From: Neodontobutis hainanensis
Taxonomy: Eukaryota > Chordata > Actinopteri > Gobiiformes > Odontobutidae
NCBI GenBank assembly: GCA_024349245.1
Contig: JALDNG010000007.1
Location: 2,935,001 to 2,999,000 of the forward strand
Direction: 5' to 3'
DNA: 64,000 nucleotides
Positions 41,301-52,221 of the stretch are shown piece after piece. The position numbers and the translations under genes are program-made. The notes beneath the pieces are model-generated. The model saw only the letters and a program-made list of their open reading frames with translations, searched no databases and was not told where the DNA came from. Every line of letters starts with the position of its first letter. The first letter of the stretch is position 1.

Positions 41301-44300
41301 TTTTGTGTGTTTTCACTGTGCCAAAAACACTGATTTAATGTCTCTAAGGCCAATGTGCTAATCCTTGGAAACATTCTTGTCCTCCCAGTGTTATTTGAGC
41401 TCATTCTATGGCACCAATTCCTCTCCCTCATTAGCCTTGTCAGCATCCACGTTAAGACAAAAATCCACATATCCACTGATCCAAAGTCATTAAGGCATTC
41501 CGAAAGGACACTATTTGTGAGCAGACGAGGTCAAAGGTCGCTGCATCTGAGGGAGTTTGAAGTACATGTGCAAATTCTCCAACACATTAAAAAGGTCACT
41601 CAGAGGAGAAGCTTAGTTTTGCACAATCTGTAACAAAGAGTCTTTATTTTGTCTTACAAAACATATTTCATGTTTTATCCTGTCTGGTTACCAACACACT
41701 ACAAACACTCAGAGAGGCAACCAAACAAAATGGTTGACTGTGGAGTTATGCGTTTTATCTCATTAAAGATAGTCTTGGTGAAGGACTCCTACATGACAAG
41801 GTACCCTGACCTAACATCTTTTAATAAAATATTATATGTTTTCTTATGTGGCTCTACCATCTCAGCACATTGTCTTAGATCTACATTTAAATAACATGTG
41901 GTATACTGATGAGAGAAAAGCTACCAGCAGTGAACAGGTATGCTTCAGACACAAGAATAATGATTTTTTATTTTTTTAACTATATTTTCCACCAGAGGAA
42001 ACAGGTGGGGGATGTGAGAACAATGCATTGAATTGTGTTTTCATTCAAATGTTCATTTATGCAACATGCAATATCATTAGTGGCTTCTAAATAGTGTTAT
42101 ACTGACACAAACGTAACATGCCAATTCTAACTTCTCAAATGAGTAGTCATTATACTGTTTATTAATGAAAAAGACATATTTCACACGTGTATGATGAAGA
42201 AAATAGACTCCAAACTTCAAACTCATCCAGCTATGACCTTCGGCTCTGAGAAAGAGAGTGACAAGAGGAAAGAAGTGACAGCCACCGCTAAAAAAAAAAA
42301 AGATGAGGGCTTAGAAAAAAGAGACGTCATACTGAAATACTCCAGTTCTTTTTGAAATGTACAATGGAAATCATGTCAGTGCAAGCCAGCCACATGTTGC
42401 AAGCAGAAAAACAAATAAACAAGACAAGAACACCCTGAGAACAGCTCACGCACTTGCACTTTACACAGAAACAATAGTTTGTTTTTCTTTTAACGTGCTA
42501 CATTCTACATCTCCCCAAAACTTCCCCTGTCTGCATCTCTTTGTGGACACATAGGTTGTATATACTTTCCATCTGTGCCAGCAGGGAAGATATAAAAGAT
42601 TTGTGGTTACGTGCACAGCCACAATTTGATCAACACAGTGCAAAGAGTAGAAGTATATGAGATGGCAGACTAGGGCCTAGATTTTCATGACGTGAAACGT
42701 AAAGCGCTTGGCAGATGGCGCATTCATTTTCAGGGCGTGTCCAGAGCTGGCGCATTGTGTAATGAAAAGCTGGACATGCCAAATTTGGGCGGGTTTTTAA
42801 TTTTTTTAGATTGACAGGTCAAGTTGCGTCAGCCAGAGGTAAAAGCACAGTCTGTGTTTGGTCATTTTAGATGTTTTAATTTCACTGTGAACTCAAAACG
42901 CAACTGTATTTTCAAAATGCCAAATAACATGTATTTCACAAATAACTGCGGGTATTATTATGTTATTTACATGAGTCACTGTCTAAACAAAAATGCACCT
43001 TAAAGACAATATAAATGGAGGGAAAGAGAATCACCATCAATCGCTAGTAGTCATATATTTCTAGAAACTCAGACTGTTCACAAGGGACTTGTTATGCTTG
43101 TGTTTTACTGAAATATATGAAGAGCAGTAGCAGTGTACAGGAATGAAACAGGGCACAACCTGGCACGAGAACCAGCACATGGATGTATGAATAGATAATA
43201 AATTATGGGACAGACAAAACCTTGCAACACAGATAAACCACCTTTTATAAATCAGTCCATAATGACAATGACACTAAAAACAAAGACAACAGGTTAGCAG
43301 CTACTCCTGTCCCTCAGTCTCCACATTTATCCAGGACTGCTCTCTCCTGTGTCTCATCAGCTCATAAACACACTCCAGCAGGTAAACGCCTGGTAACTGC
43401 ACGTGCCGCAGGTCCGCGTTGCCCAGCTCGGCTCAGTACGATATCAACATGGCTTGCATCTTCCATCGTATTGTTTAAAAAGCCTGCACTGCCGACACAG
43501 CGTGATCAGGTGGAAGTGTGTGCGCCTGGGCCTGAGATGGGGTCTGGATTTACAAAAGTCTCCAGCCCCAGAAAAGAAATGCTACTAGAACCAGGTCCAG
43601 TTACCACTGTTTTTATCAAATATTCTCACTTATTTTATACAGTTATTTATTAATCCATTGTTTTACGTATTTTTAAGTATTATACAATATTAGTTTAAAT
43701 GTATATAACTGGATTATGTATTAAATATACTGTATTTATGTCTGTTTTTTTATTTAGACTATTTACAAATGTATTATTAATACATTTTACATTCATAATT
43801 AATATATCTATACTATAATACTTTTACTTATATATATATATATATATATTATAAACCCTTCCTCAGAACGGCCAGAATGGCGCATGGCGGCTCGTCCACA
43901 CCTGCGTCAGGTGGAAGATGGTAAATCAGCCATGCATCACTGTCACTGATGAGCTTTTTGCGAGCCATAAGATTGGCTCCCAGAGTCTCACCAGGATTTA
44001 CAGATGAGATAAAGTTCTTCATCAAAAGACATTATTATTTTGCGCTCTTCTTAAGTCTCATACACACATTCCCCAATGACCCAAACAATTTTTTTATGTT
44101 TTTTTTTCTTCTGCCTCCTCTCTGGCCTTTTACTTACTCCTGGCTCAGAGGTGACCTGGGCCTCCTGTGCTATTTTTAACTTTCTGTCTGCACTTGATTT
44201 GGGATTTTGAGAAACATCACAGTACAGCAGATTCAAAACTTCTTTTCCCTCTTGAAACATGGGCAAAAGAAGTCTAGTTAGCAGAATATTCAAATCGTTG

Positions 44301-47300
44301 CCAGACAACACAAACACATACAATCTTATTATTGCATAGAGACAATTATCTCATTGTTTTGGGTGAACAAGTCAGTGTGTCTAAGTGATAAAAGATGGAG
44401 GACAAAACAATGAAAGCTTCTTTCATAAGGTGGTGTCTGTGCTGCTGACAAACATGACAACAAAAAAACTGTCCACTGGAAAAAAATAATAGTTTAAAAA
44501 GAAATGTATTAAGAAATTCATTATTCTGTCAAGTTAAGTACTACAGAAAAGCAATAGTTTGAAGTCTGAAGTTGTTTTTTTTTATGATGGGGAAACTGGA
44601 GTTTTCAGCCGAGCACAGGGAGAACATGCAAACTCCACCCAGAAAAGGCCAACCCAGGAGTTGAACCCTCGCCCTTCTTGCTGAGAGGCAACAGTGCTAT
44701 CACACAGAGTCACCAATAATAATTAATTGGCCTCTCAATAAAGGTTTTTAAGACACAAAAAATTGAAACTCACACTTAATGATCTAAGTTATGCATTTTT
44801 GACAGATAGAAATACACTTTAATCTAACCTTTGAAGGTTGCTTTTAATTGTAGTTGAAGAAGAAGCATGTGAAACTCCTTCAACCAATACTGCAGATTTT
44901 GGGATATTAAAGGTATCTTTTGTGTAATTTCCACAGAAGTGATCGCTCTTCTTCTAGTGACATTTCAAAAAGCACCACAGCAATCATAGTATGCCCTTAA
45001 AGCCAGAGTAAGCATTATTTTATATTATTGACTGCGTTTGCTCCTTCAGATATTGGTCTGATCCACCGAGCAGCTTTCTGCCCAGAAGATTCTTATCTGT
45101 AAAGGATTAGTCTGGGTGGAGGACACAGGCATCTCCCCCAGAGACTATTACAGACCACTGAAGTTATTTAGTCTGGATTCAGGGATAAATAGTCAAGGCA
45201 AATGACAGGGGCGATACAGAGCAAGATTATACGAAAGAACAGTGGCTAACGCTCAATGAAATGCAGGCAAACAACTGAAAGCATACAGAGACGTTTGGGA
45301 GGCAGAGAGTGGAATGCTGCAAGGAGGAGGGGAAAGGGAAAATATTTTGTTTTCAGCAAAACATTCAGCCAGAGAAGCTTAGAATATTACAATCTAAACA
45401 AATAAGTAATTAAAAGAGTGCCAGGGACGAAGGAGAGCTAAGAGGCACATGGAAAATAGTGGGAAGTGGACAAAGAATGAATCTCTGATTTCGGAAAATG
45501 CCTTGAGAACAATCTAACGTCAAGATGAAACATAAGACTGGGGACAATAAACTGTAAAAGCAAGGCTTTATCAAAGGTACCAGTGCATTGCATGGACAAC
45601 AGTTGGCCTTGTGTTACAAAGGTTAATCCACAGTAGCCAGTCATTGTGTAAGCAGAGCTGCACACATACCAATTATTTAGCAACCACATGTTCCTCTGTG
45701 AAACATAATCCCAAGTACTGACAAAAAACTTTTCAAGAGTGAAAAAATAAAATACATGGTGAAATCAGACTACCTGAAAACAACACACTGGACTGACTAT
45801 GGATCTCAATTGGCCATGTGATAGGGAAGTCAGGGCATCCCTAATACCCAGCTCCAGAAAAACACCACTAAATGCTCTTTTAGTATAGGCTCTATTACCC
45901 CTTCTGTAAGGTAGGGAGCAGGCAACACACAATGCACTACCATTGAGTTATGTTCTGTGTATACACCAGAATTTGAATAGGAAATTGTTATATGAGTCTA
46001 CTTTTAATGCAAACAGTTTTAATTTACCACTAGGAATTCTGTTATTTGACTGCAACTGGTTAAAGAAAAATATCAAACAGTATTTTGAGCTTTGGGCTGA
46101 GTGGTATAACTTCATTTAGTTTTAGTTTAGTTCGCAGTCTAGACGACCCTTCTTTGTCCTGGTTAAAAAAGGGATATAAATAGAATGGGATTTCATTTAG
46201 CTCTAAAGATTTGTTCTAAGAAGGCATGTAGTTATCGGAGAAGTATCTCAATAGTGGCTAATAAAGGTCTCAATGACTGTAGGTCACTAAAGGAAAGACA
46301 TACTCAGATAGAAGGATAATATTTGGGTTGAAAGCAGAAGGAGGCTAGAGTCGAGGAGAACTTTAAAACTGTGTTCCATTGGGATATCTCAGGCATTTCC
46401 TGTACATGCTGTCTCACACTGTTACATTTACATTTACATTTACATTTATTCATTTAGCTGACGCTTTTATCCAAAGCGACTTACATTGTTCTACAGTAAT
46501 TACCAGTGTTACAGCCACTGGAGGCAAGGTGGGTTAAGTGTCTTGCCCAAGGACACAACGACAGTATTGTGGGTATAGTGGGAATCGAACCGGCCACCTT
46601 CCGGTTGAAGGACGACTGCTCTACCCACTGAGCTACTGCCGCCCCACTGTTTCTGTTACATACAGAAACAATCTCCAGATCAGAACTGTTACAGAACTGC
46701 ATCTTCCACAACAATTACATTTATCTAAAACCCTTGCCAAGTCTCTGTGATTGTATTCACACCTGACATTAACGTGTTTTCATGCACAGCTAAGTTAAGT
46801 AACACTTAGAACTCGACTAGGCTGATTTACTGTAACTGGACTACTGGCCTTGACCTGTTATACACGCATGGGGAGGAATAACACTTCTTAGCCCCGTTTC
46901 CACTGGGATGGGACAGTGGGGTGCATTTGCATTACCAAAGGGGTCCGAAGCGTCCAAGAAAAACATTCTGGCAAGGGGTCCCAAGCCGGTCCTTCTCTGT
47001 GGTAAGCTTTGGGAGAAGTGCAGGTCAACACTTAAGTCGGCTGATAGGACAATAAATATTCCTCACTTGAGCGAAAACGATAAGCGAGCGTAAAAACGCC
47101 TTCAGAACCCAGCACAATAGAAACACATGCCTTCATCCTCTACTAACCTGACCAGTTCCATGTGGCTTGACATTGACAAGAAACATGACAATATAACATT
47201 CAAATCCCTGTGAGTGAAAATGGATGTGAGTGCATAATGCATCCATACTGTAAACATTCTGACTGATCTCAAGTAGACAGCTTTAATGTCAGATGTGAAC

Positions 47301-50300
47301 ACATGAATGTCTATTGATGGATTTGAAGAGCACATGAGTGGGAGCTGTTAAAGCCAGTCAAAGACATGTTTATCAGGTGGGGAAGTGAAATCTGATTCGA
47401 TGCAGATGTGACTATAACAAGTGTTGGAAACTTGGCCAATTAGAAATAAGTGTAAGATCTGAAATGCCCCTGACATCTCTAAGTGCTCAGTGATCCATGT
47501 AGCGTCTCTCGTTTGCTAAATCTGCTTTTGAACAGCCAAGGGTTTTGTCCAATCATCATTCATTTGCACCCCCTTTCCCAGCCTCTTTACCCACTCTTAA
47601 CTCACCTACCCTGCTTTATTCAGCTTTCCCACTAGGGTCGCCAGGACAACAGGGCCTACTGAATTTGTACTCAAGCCCCCTCAACAGCAAGTGAACAAAC
47701 AACACAAGAAAAGGAAATGTGGAATCTCAGTCAAGACCCTACATCTAACTTAACTTTGCTGCAGGAAAGTTATGGTTAACCCTTAGCTTGTCACAATTTT
47801 AACATTGCTGCCCCTTCGTAACCATGGTGAGTCGGGTTTTATTGTGCCGAGCAGTCTGCAAACACAGCTGATACTTAGCACTGTCAGCTACAGGACACAC
47901 ATTACACACTGCAGCCATTAAATCAAATATGTTCAAAGATGTTACAGCATCAACTGGAAAATACATACAGTATGCATATAATTTAAAGTGAAGCAACAAT
48001 CTTTTATGAGGGAAATTTGTTGATTTCAGTTTTTGTTATTGGCATTTGTATATATTATTTTTATATTTTTTTATCACCAGAATGTCCCTTATGGCTATAT
48101 TTGAGGACATATTCCTGAAAGGAATGCAACCGGATGCCCTTTATTTGTTGTACTGAGCAGACTTGAGTTAATTCTTTAATAATGAGGCAGCTGTGTGGGA
48201 GTTGGCAAGGAAGCCCAGAACACAGTGTCTCAGTTTGGCTTACTCCTACTGTCTAAACCAAGCAGTTTCATGTGCATAACTGCAATGATAGAACATGAAA
48301 TCCACTGCACTTGTTTGCCAAAGGCTTAGTTTCAAATATTACATTTTTGACCAGTAATAACAGAAGAAAAAAGTCAAGTTTTTGCATATGTTTAATAAAA
48401 CACTAAATCACAGATGTCTTAACAAGCTTATTATATGTTTTGATTTCACAATGATAGAGGAAGCAAACTTTTAAAAGTATTTGCTCTTTTGCAAAAAGAA
48501 ACAACACTGTATTGTTTCTACTATTGTGGGCACAAAGATGAAAGATTTCCACTGGAAACTATTTGTAGAGGGTATGTGGCTGAAGGTTGGCCTTTCTGCC
48601 TCAGCCCAAAAGAATTGAATAAAAAAATAAATAAAATAAAAAACGTGTAGCACAGAGTCATAAAACATTAATAATCAATGTGTCAATTACAAGCCATACT
48701 ACAACACATGTCAATTTGTGGAGCTTACTGAGCACTTACATACAATTTACAACGCCATAATTTATGGTACCCACTAGAGTATAATCTTATTCAGTCATGT
48801 CTCATCTTGCCCAATGACCTACTATTAACTTACAGCTTTACCCCAAACCCAAAGTTTAACTAAGCCACAAGCTGTTGTTCTGTGCTTACTAATGAATAGT
48901 GATTGCTCAAAGTTTATCTAAACAAAGCTAGGTATAATAGCTATTACTGTATCTATCACTGTTGTCACAGTCCAAAATGCCACCCACAAACTAGCTTTCA
49001 AAAGAAGCTTACCAAAGTGAGAAGAGTCCACAAAAACGCTGTGGTCCTTTCAAGCTAATGCCAAAGCTTTATAAACAGTTGTATGAAAAGCTTTTACAAC
49101 AAAGGTTTCAGGACAGAGACAATAGGACGGCATGTAATAGCATGAGCTGCTTCATTACAAAACACCACTCTCTTTCATTCAAGCAGTTTTCTCGCCCAAG
49201 CCTTCTCAACCTTTCTTTGCAAAACTGCGACAAACAGGTGTTTTTCACACACAGCTTCAAAGTTCAACACAGCTACTGACTCGCCACATTACATAGTACT
49301 GTTTAAATTCCTACAGTTTTATGATAATACATGTTTTCCTCAGTGGAATTTCAGGGTTGTGTGAATTTAGAGCTTTTGTTTAAGAAAGAACTCAGAAACA
49401 TATCTGTCTGAGTAGGCTCTCAGTAATCATAATCGATGATTACTGTAATATACAACCAATATGTTTTATATCCTGGAAATAGATCAATCAGAAGTACTTC
49501 TAAAGCAGAAGTAAGCAGTTCCTTAAAACAAGCATTGTTTAAAGCTTTACATGACTTGTACACAGTTGAACTCTCTGCCAGTGGAAGCCCTAACTGTCCT
49601 CTCTACCCACAGGTGTATTCCATCTAGTCTGTAACTTTAGACCTGCTTCTCCTTGACTCTCACTTAATCATGCATGAGCCTGCTGAAAGTCTTGCAAGTA
49701 GAAGCAACACAAACACCCCAGGCCTTATGAAATAAAAGCTATCTTAATCAAATCATATCCTGCTTTATCAGTGATAATGAACACTTTTGGTAATAATAAT
49801 GACAAAACTGAATCTCATTTGATTGAAAACTACAAACAAATCTGTCAGCGTTGATAAAATAGGTTAAGCCATCTAAAAGATCCATGGGAAAAAAATTAAG
49901 TGGTTCATTCAGTTTTCCTAATGTGACTTGACATGTCAAAATTGCCAACTTAATTGTTGTTACTGATGTTGTTTCAACAGAGTAGGCTGAGTCATTTCTT
50001 GCTTCATTCATTAATAAGTGGAAGACTGGTGTATTTTTAATACTTAACACTGGGTTTTAATAATAACACTGGGTGAGGTGAATAAATCAGGCATTTATAT
50101 TGTGTTGGTGCCTCGGAGCAACAAAGCAATGAGAAAACCCTTCAACATTTAACATACGGTTGGGACTTCAGCTTTAGTGAGAGAAATTGGTTGGGCTACT
50201 TGTGCAGATTTTACTTTGTCTTTAGAACAAGAAGCTATTTTTACCATTTTGACACAATGGTGCACAGTTCTGTTCTTTGCACTGGTGCACAGACAAATGG

Positions 50301-52221
50301 AGCAGTGGGGACGGGATTATAAGTCCATGGGTGGTACTCCTTTCTCATGAGCCACTGTCCCCTAGATACTCATTATGTTATGTGTATATACTTCCACATA
50401 ATCACTGTTTGTTTAAAACCACAAATGCTTCCTTTCAGATGAGAAAAATGTTTACACTCAAATTGAAATGTCGCAGAACTAAACTCACCGGCGATCGCCA
50501 AGAAACGGTTATAGATAGAATTACACCTTTAAAGATCCCCTTTAAAACTGCTTAAACCTTCATTGGTTCAATGGCCATGTGTAAATTTGCTGCACACACT
50601 CCAAACAAAGATAAGTAGATCTTTTTGGGTGTGGTACTGTCAAATAAGACAATTTCCAACTTAAAGAGAAGCACTGGGTGTTAAAAATCCCCCCAGCCCT
50701 CGATGCTCTGAATGTGAGGTGGCTCCTCTTTTCTTCAAAGTCTCATCACAAAGGATCTGTTTCCCATTCAGGACACAAGGTCATTAGATAATACACATAG
50801 GGACCTCAAGGCCGCATGGTGGGGGTGGGATCTTTGAGCAAAACAAGCGCCCCCATCCTTATCCATGCAAACTCATTCTCATCACCTCCCACCTCACTGT
50901 AATGGTCTCCTCTGGATGCATTTGCTCGACCGTATACACATATTCGCCAGCAAATTTGCACACACGAAGCTAACATCTGTTATTCTCAGTGGTTTGACAG
51001 TAAGAATCATGACATTATTAGGCTCCACCACAAAACTCAGGCCCCTAAAGTAGGCCAAATCCCATTGAAATTCACAGACTTGTTTCGTAACTGCTCAAGT
51101 CAAGACTGTTTTCACATTTTTACTTATAAGGTGTATGATAACAAAACACAAAGACAAAAAGGTTCAAATTTTCAAATGACAAAAATGGAGTGTGTTTAAG
51201 CAGGTGAAGGCATTCTCGTTTTTGTTTCAGGTGTCAGATTTGACCGTAACATATTGAAGGCTGCAGAGTGTTGAGGGGAGAAAAGAAAGACAGTGGAGAT
51301 GTAGAAATGAAAAACTTATGAGCACATGTGTTGGCTTTGGCAAGATCATCTGAACTATGAGTCATGATGTTGGGAAAAACTTGTAACAAAGTGGTTCGAC
51401 AAGTGGACTCAGACTTTTCAGCTCATTTTTCCATGCAAAAAGGCACGCACTGAATTGAGTGTTGACTGTCATTTAAGTAGGTTTGAGGTGAGTTTAAATG
51501 TTTTTTTTGTCTATGTAGGTATTTTATATTTATGTGTTATGAAATGCTATCACATTTCAGCAACGCCTACATGGATAAAAGCCACAACTCTGCTTTTAAT
51601 TAGCATTATCTCTCCTCTGCAAAGTTGCCATGCATATACGGTGTCTGACGGTCAAATTAAAGAGCTTCTCCCTGAAAGAAGATCAGCACAACAGCAGAAA
51701 CCCGATCCCCCTAAAAGACAATAGCAAGGTCTTGGAGCGTGTACGGTTCTGGTGAGAGCAGAAAGCTGCTGGCCAGGTGTTGCGCCATACGCTCAGCGTG
51801 CGTAAAGGACCGACAACATCACTGAAGCCCTTCGTAAGCCCTTGTACCTGGTCTTACACTCTACTTTATAAATATAGTTCCGTTTTGTGCTTGTGCCTCC
51901 GCTGCTCACTTCAGAATCCCCTACACTTATTGGATTGATGGAAATCAATCCAGTGACTAAGCCTTTGTTTACGCACCAGCTACTCTGGAAAAGAAACGTA
52001 CCAGTGAAGACACATGTCCTCAAAAGTTTTCAAATGTTTCTAAACTGTCACAAACAAAGATGAGGTGGTGTGCTATGCTACGGCGGCGTGGATGCTAACT
52101 TGTTTTCGATTATAAAGATGGTGTGTTACCAGTTAGTGGATGAACGTGGGTTGAGAATGTCTTCTTTAGCCGTGAGCAGCGACAGGCTGTAGGTATCAAG
52201 GTTGACCGTTTGCGTGCTCAT
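32145..52221 (-). CDS. dbnl-like: Drebrin-family actin-binding protein with C-terminal SH3 domain (16 coding exons)
   Basis: The joined exons encode 803 residues without a stop. Residues ~5-140 form an ADF-H (actin-binding) domain; ALFSYDG, CRLGNTETGS and MVNWVGPNV align with drebrin and drebrin-like proteins. Residues ~161-280 are a Glu/Arg/Lys-rich coiled-coil segment opening with GTNYRKTNAAMEMRRINR, as in DBN1 and DBNL. NPREFF is at 292-297, followed by nine serines. Residues 320-486 are Pro/Ser-rich. Residues 487-661 are acidic with an EPEPEP-type repeat. An SH3 domain (746-798) has ALYDY, WW and ALFPANY-type motifs (here GLFPANYVE). The family links F-actin to endocytosis and membrane dynamics. 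The SH3 is a DBNL trait, but the NPREFF motif and long acidic tail recall DBN1. The ADF-H domain is diverged from both, so this may be a separate paralogue. The next gene upstream is a RHOBTB gene on the same strand, about 7 kb away. Confidence 0.88.
32397..32448 (-). CDS. dbnl-like: Drebrin-family exon 15 (start of SH3)
   Basis: Residues 739-755, ending CVRALYDYQA, the first SH3 strand with the ALYDY motif. The intron falls right after ALYDYQA. Acceptor CATAG and donor GTAAGC. Confidence 0.93.
32603..32736 (-). CDS. dbnl-like: Drebrin-family exon 14 (acidic, tyrosine-bearing linker)
   Basis: Residues 694-738, mostly Asp/Glu with four tyrosines (AVYCDV and DYNYTKV contexts). DBNL carries phosphorylatable tyrosines in the matching linker before its SH3. 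Whether these are phosphorylated is inference. Acceptor CTGCAG, donor GTACAG. Confidence 0.85.
32826..32921 (-). CDS. dbnl-like: Drebrin-family exon 13 (linker)
   Basis: Residues 662-693, no known domain. Acceptor TTAAG and donor GTTAGA. The phase (1/1) matches both neighbours, so it could be skipped without changing frame. Confidence 0.8.
33215..33739 (-). CDS. dbnl-like: Drebrin-family exon 12 (acidic region with Glu-Pro repeat)
   Basis: Residues 487-661, one 525-base exon. It opens with a hydrophobic patch, has a run of Asp/Glu (509-518), then about 20 residues of alternating Glu and Pro with Arg breaks (532-553), then Glu/Gln-rich sequence. No folded domain is expected. It is phase 1 at both ends, so it too is skippable in frame. 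DBN1 also has a long acidic tail, but sequence similarity is weak. Confidence 0.88.
33541..33608 (-). repeat. In-frame coding minisatellite (Glu-Pro repeat)
   Basis: Repeats of GAACCA with GAGCGAGAA breaks on the coding strand encode Glu-Pro and Glu-Arg-Glu. The DNA repeat lies entirely in exon 12 and keeps frame, so it is a likely site of length variation. Confidence 0.85.
34021..34524 (-). CDS. dbnl-like: Drebrin-family exon 11 (proline-rich region)
   Basis: Residues 320-486, a 504-base exon. It begins with a basic/aromatic patch (KPFRRYQRS), then serine-proline-rich sequence with many S-P dipeptides and PxxP motifs. PLSPLR at 390-395 fits the class II SH3-ligand pattern PxxPxR. Acceptor TCCAG, donor GTAAGA. 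Confidence 0.9.
34628..34742 (-). CDS. dbnl-like: Drebrin-family exon 10 (NPREFF motif, Ser run)
   Basis: Residues 281-318. EAAALVSQRSMNPREFFRQ matches the conserved drebrin segment after the coiled coil (NPREFF in DBN1, NPREIF in DBNL). Nine serines follow, encoded almost wholly by TCA triplets. Acceptor TTCAG, donor GTATGT. Confidence 0.92.
34798..35015. repeat. Dispersed repeat in intron 9, copy A
   Basis: Begins CCATTATTCATTCACTCC and contains GCCACAGCTGCCCTGGGGCA and a GATCGAACC-like B-box end. The core is shared with 35,098-35,290 and 60,480-60,740. It looks like a SINE family with a tRNA-like end. Confidence 0.65.
35098..35290. repeat. Dispersed repeat in intron 9, copy B
   Basis: Starts like copy A (CTCATTATTCATTTACTTCATAGTCACACAC). 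It then continues with CTTGCCCAAGGACACAACGACAGTAT, also present in the SINE at 46.5 kb, and ends in a degraded tRNA-like block (ACCTGAGCCACT). Copies A and B sit about 80 bases apart in the same orientation. Confidence 0.65.
35340..35377. repeat. (CTTT)n microsatellite
   Basis: About nine tandem CTTT units in intron 9 of the drebrin-family gene. Confidence 0.9.
35549..35623 (-). CDS. dbnl-like: Drebrin-family exon 9
   Basis: Residues 256-280, charged and helical, ending RRSESIEKAA. Phase 0 at both ends; acceptor GACAG, donor GTAAGT. Confidence 0.9.
36053..36107 (-). CDS. dbnl-like: Drebrin-family exon 8
   Basis: Residues 237-255, a continuation of the Glu/Arg-rich coiled coil, ending TFKW. 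The donor GTGGGT is the only one that keeps frame with exon 9. Confidence 0.85.
36184..36335 (-). CDS. dbnl-like: Drebrin-family exon 7 (coiled coil)
   Basis: Residues 187-237, almost entirely Glu, Arg and Lys (EERKEEERKRAAEERRRLER), as in the drebrin coiled-coil segment. Acceptor GTCAG, donor GTAAGG. Confidence 0.93.
36430..36507 (-). CDS. dbnl-like: Drebrin-family exon 6
   Basis: Residues 161-186. GTNYRKTNAAMEMRRINR is the most diagnostic drebrin segment here; DBN1 and DBNL have G(T/S)xYQKT(D/N)A..E(M/I)KR(I/V)N/G. Acceptor AACAG, donor GTACCT. Confidence 0.95.
36674..36817 (-). CDS. dbnl-like: Drebrin-family exon 5 (end of ADF-H), GC donor
   Basis: Residues 113-160: the last ADF-H strands and helix, then a Ser/Lys linker. 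Similarity to the drebrin VGTxYxKT segment requires the exon to end at GATAGTG, which gives the donor GCAAGT rather than GT. A GT donor three bases earlier (GTGGCA) keeps frame but is weak and would drop the conserved Val. Confidence 0.85.
38962..39036 (-). CDS. dbnl-like: Drebrin-family exon 4 (ADF-H)
   Basis: Residues 88-112, VGPNVDDYRRTECANH onward. It aligns with DBNL TGEGVNDVRKGACASH. Phase 0 at both ends; donor GTACAC. Confidence 0.92.
39356..39468 (-). CDS. dbnl-like: Drebrin-family exon 3 (ADF-H)
   Basis: Residues 50-87. GGVAELAVKF..YGLCRL..TRIAMVNW aligns with the DBN1/DBNL pattern GGLxEL..YxFCxV..LPKxVLINW. Acceptor CACAG, donor GTAAGT. Confidence 0.93.
39663..39718 (-). CDS. dbnl-like: Drebrin-family exon 2 (ADF-H)
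   Basis: Residues 31-49, WALFSYDGISNKLKLADSG. DBN1 has WALYTYEDGSDDLKLAASG at the same place. The Trp codon is split across intron 1 (TG|G), which identifies exon 1 far upstream. Confidence 0.93.
42670..43935. mobile_element. Unclassified dispersed repeat, copy 2
   Basis: Matches copy 1 (7,080-8,030) over most of 42,690-43,470 in the same orientation. The left edge (GGGCCTAGATTT..GATGGCGCATTC) and the right edge read in reverse (GGCTGATTTACC..CCATGCGCCATTC) are loosely alike, suggesting degenerate inverted ends of about 50 bases. GCGC-rich ends and lack of coding sequence fit a non-autonomous DNA transposon. Superfamily and target duplication are unclear. Confidence 0.6.
43829..43849. repeat. 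(TA)n microsatellite
   Basis: About ten TA units inside or beside the right part of the repeat copy 2. Confidence 0.85.
44578..44715 (-). repeat. SINE-like fragment in intron 1
   Basis: AGGGAGAACATGCAAACTCC, then a GTTGAACCC B-box-like block, GAGAGGCAACAGTGCTA and a trailing GTCACC are hallmarks of a tRNA-related repeat common in fish, in minus orientation. Confidence 0.6.
46421..46645 (-). mobile_element. tRNA-derived SINE
   Basis: On the minus strand it begins GGGGCGGCAG, followed by an A-box-like TAGCTCAGTGGGTAGAGC (46,634-46,617) and a B-box GGTTCGATTCC (46,591-46,581). A tRNA-unrelated body holds CCTTGGGCAAGACACTTAA and CGCTTTGGATAAAAGCGTC. It ends in an (ACATTT)n-type tail. This head-body-tail order is that of a fish SINE with an L2-type 3' end. 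It appears nearly full length and lies in intron 1 in the same orientation as the host gene. Confidence 0.88.
52130..52221 (-). CDS. dbnl-like: Drebrin-family exon 1 (start codon)
   Basis: Residues 1-30 plus two bases of Trp31: MSTQTVNLDTY at the start, SSTN at the end. The ending NW joined to ALFSYDG restores the family's (D/N)WALxxY block, which is strong support despite the 12-kb intron. The ATG has A at -3. An in-frame alternative start is not seen just upstream. Confidence 0.88.

Larger units (their letters stand above)
39719..52129 (-). other. Intron 1 of the drebrin-family gene (12.4 kb)
   Basis: Bounded by a GTAACA donor next to exon 1 and a CTACAG acceptor at exon 2. No nested gene is visible. 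It contains the second copy of the unclassified repeat, a TA microsatellite, a SINE-like fragment at 44.58 kb and a tRNA-derived SINE at 46.42-46.65 kb. The rest is plain AT-rich sequence. Confidence 0.8.

Noticed and set aside
46573..46645. tRNA gene on the minus strand
   Set aside because: A and B boxes are present, but the sequence runs straight into a SINE body and tail, and the acceptor stem does not close cleanly.
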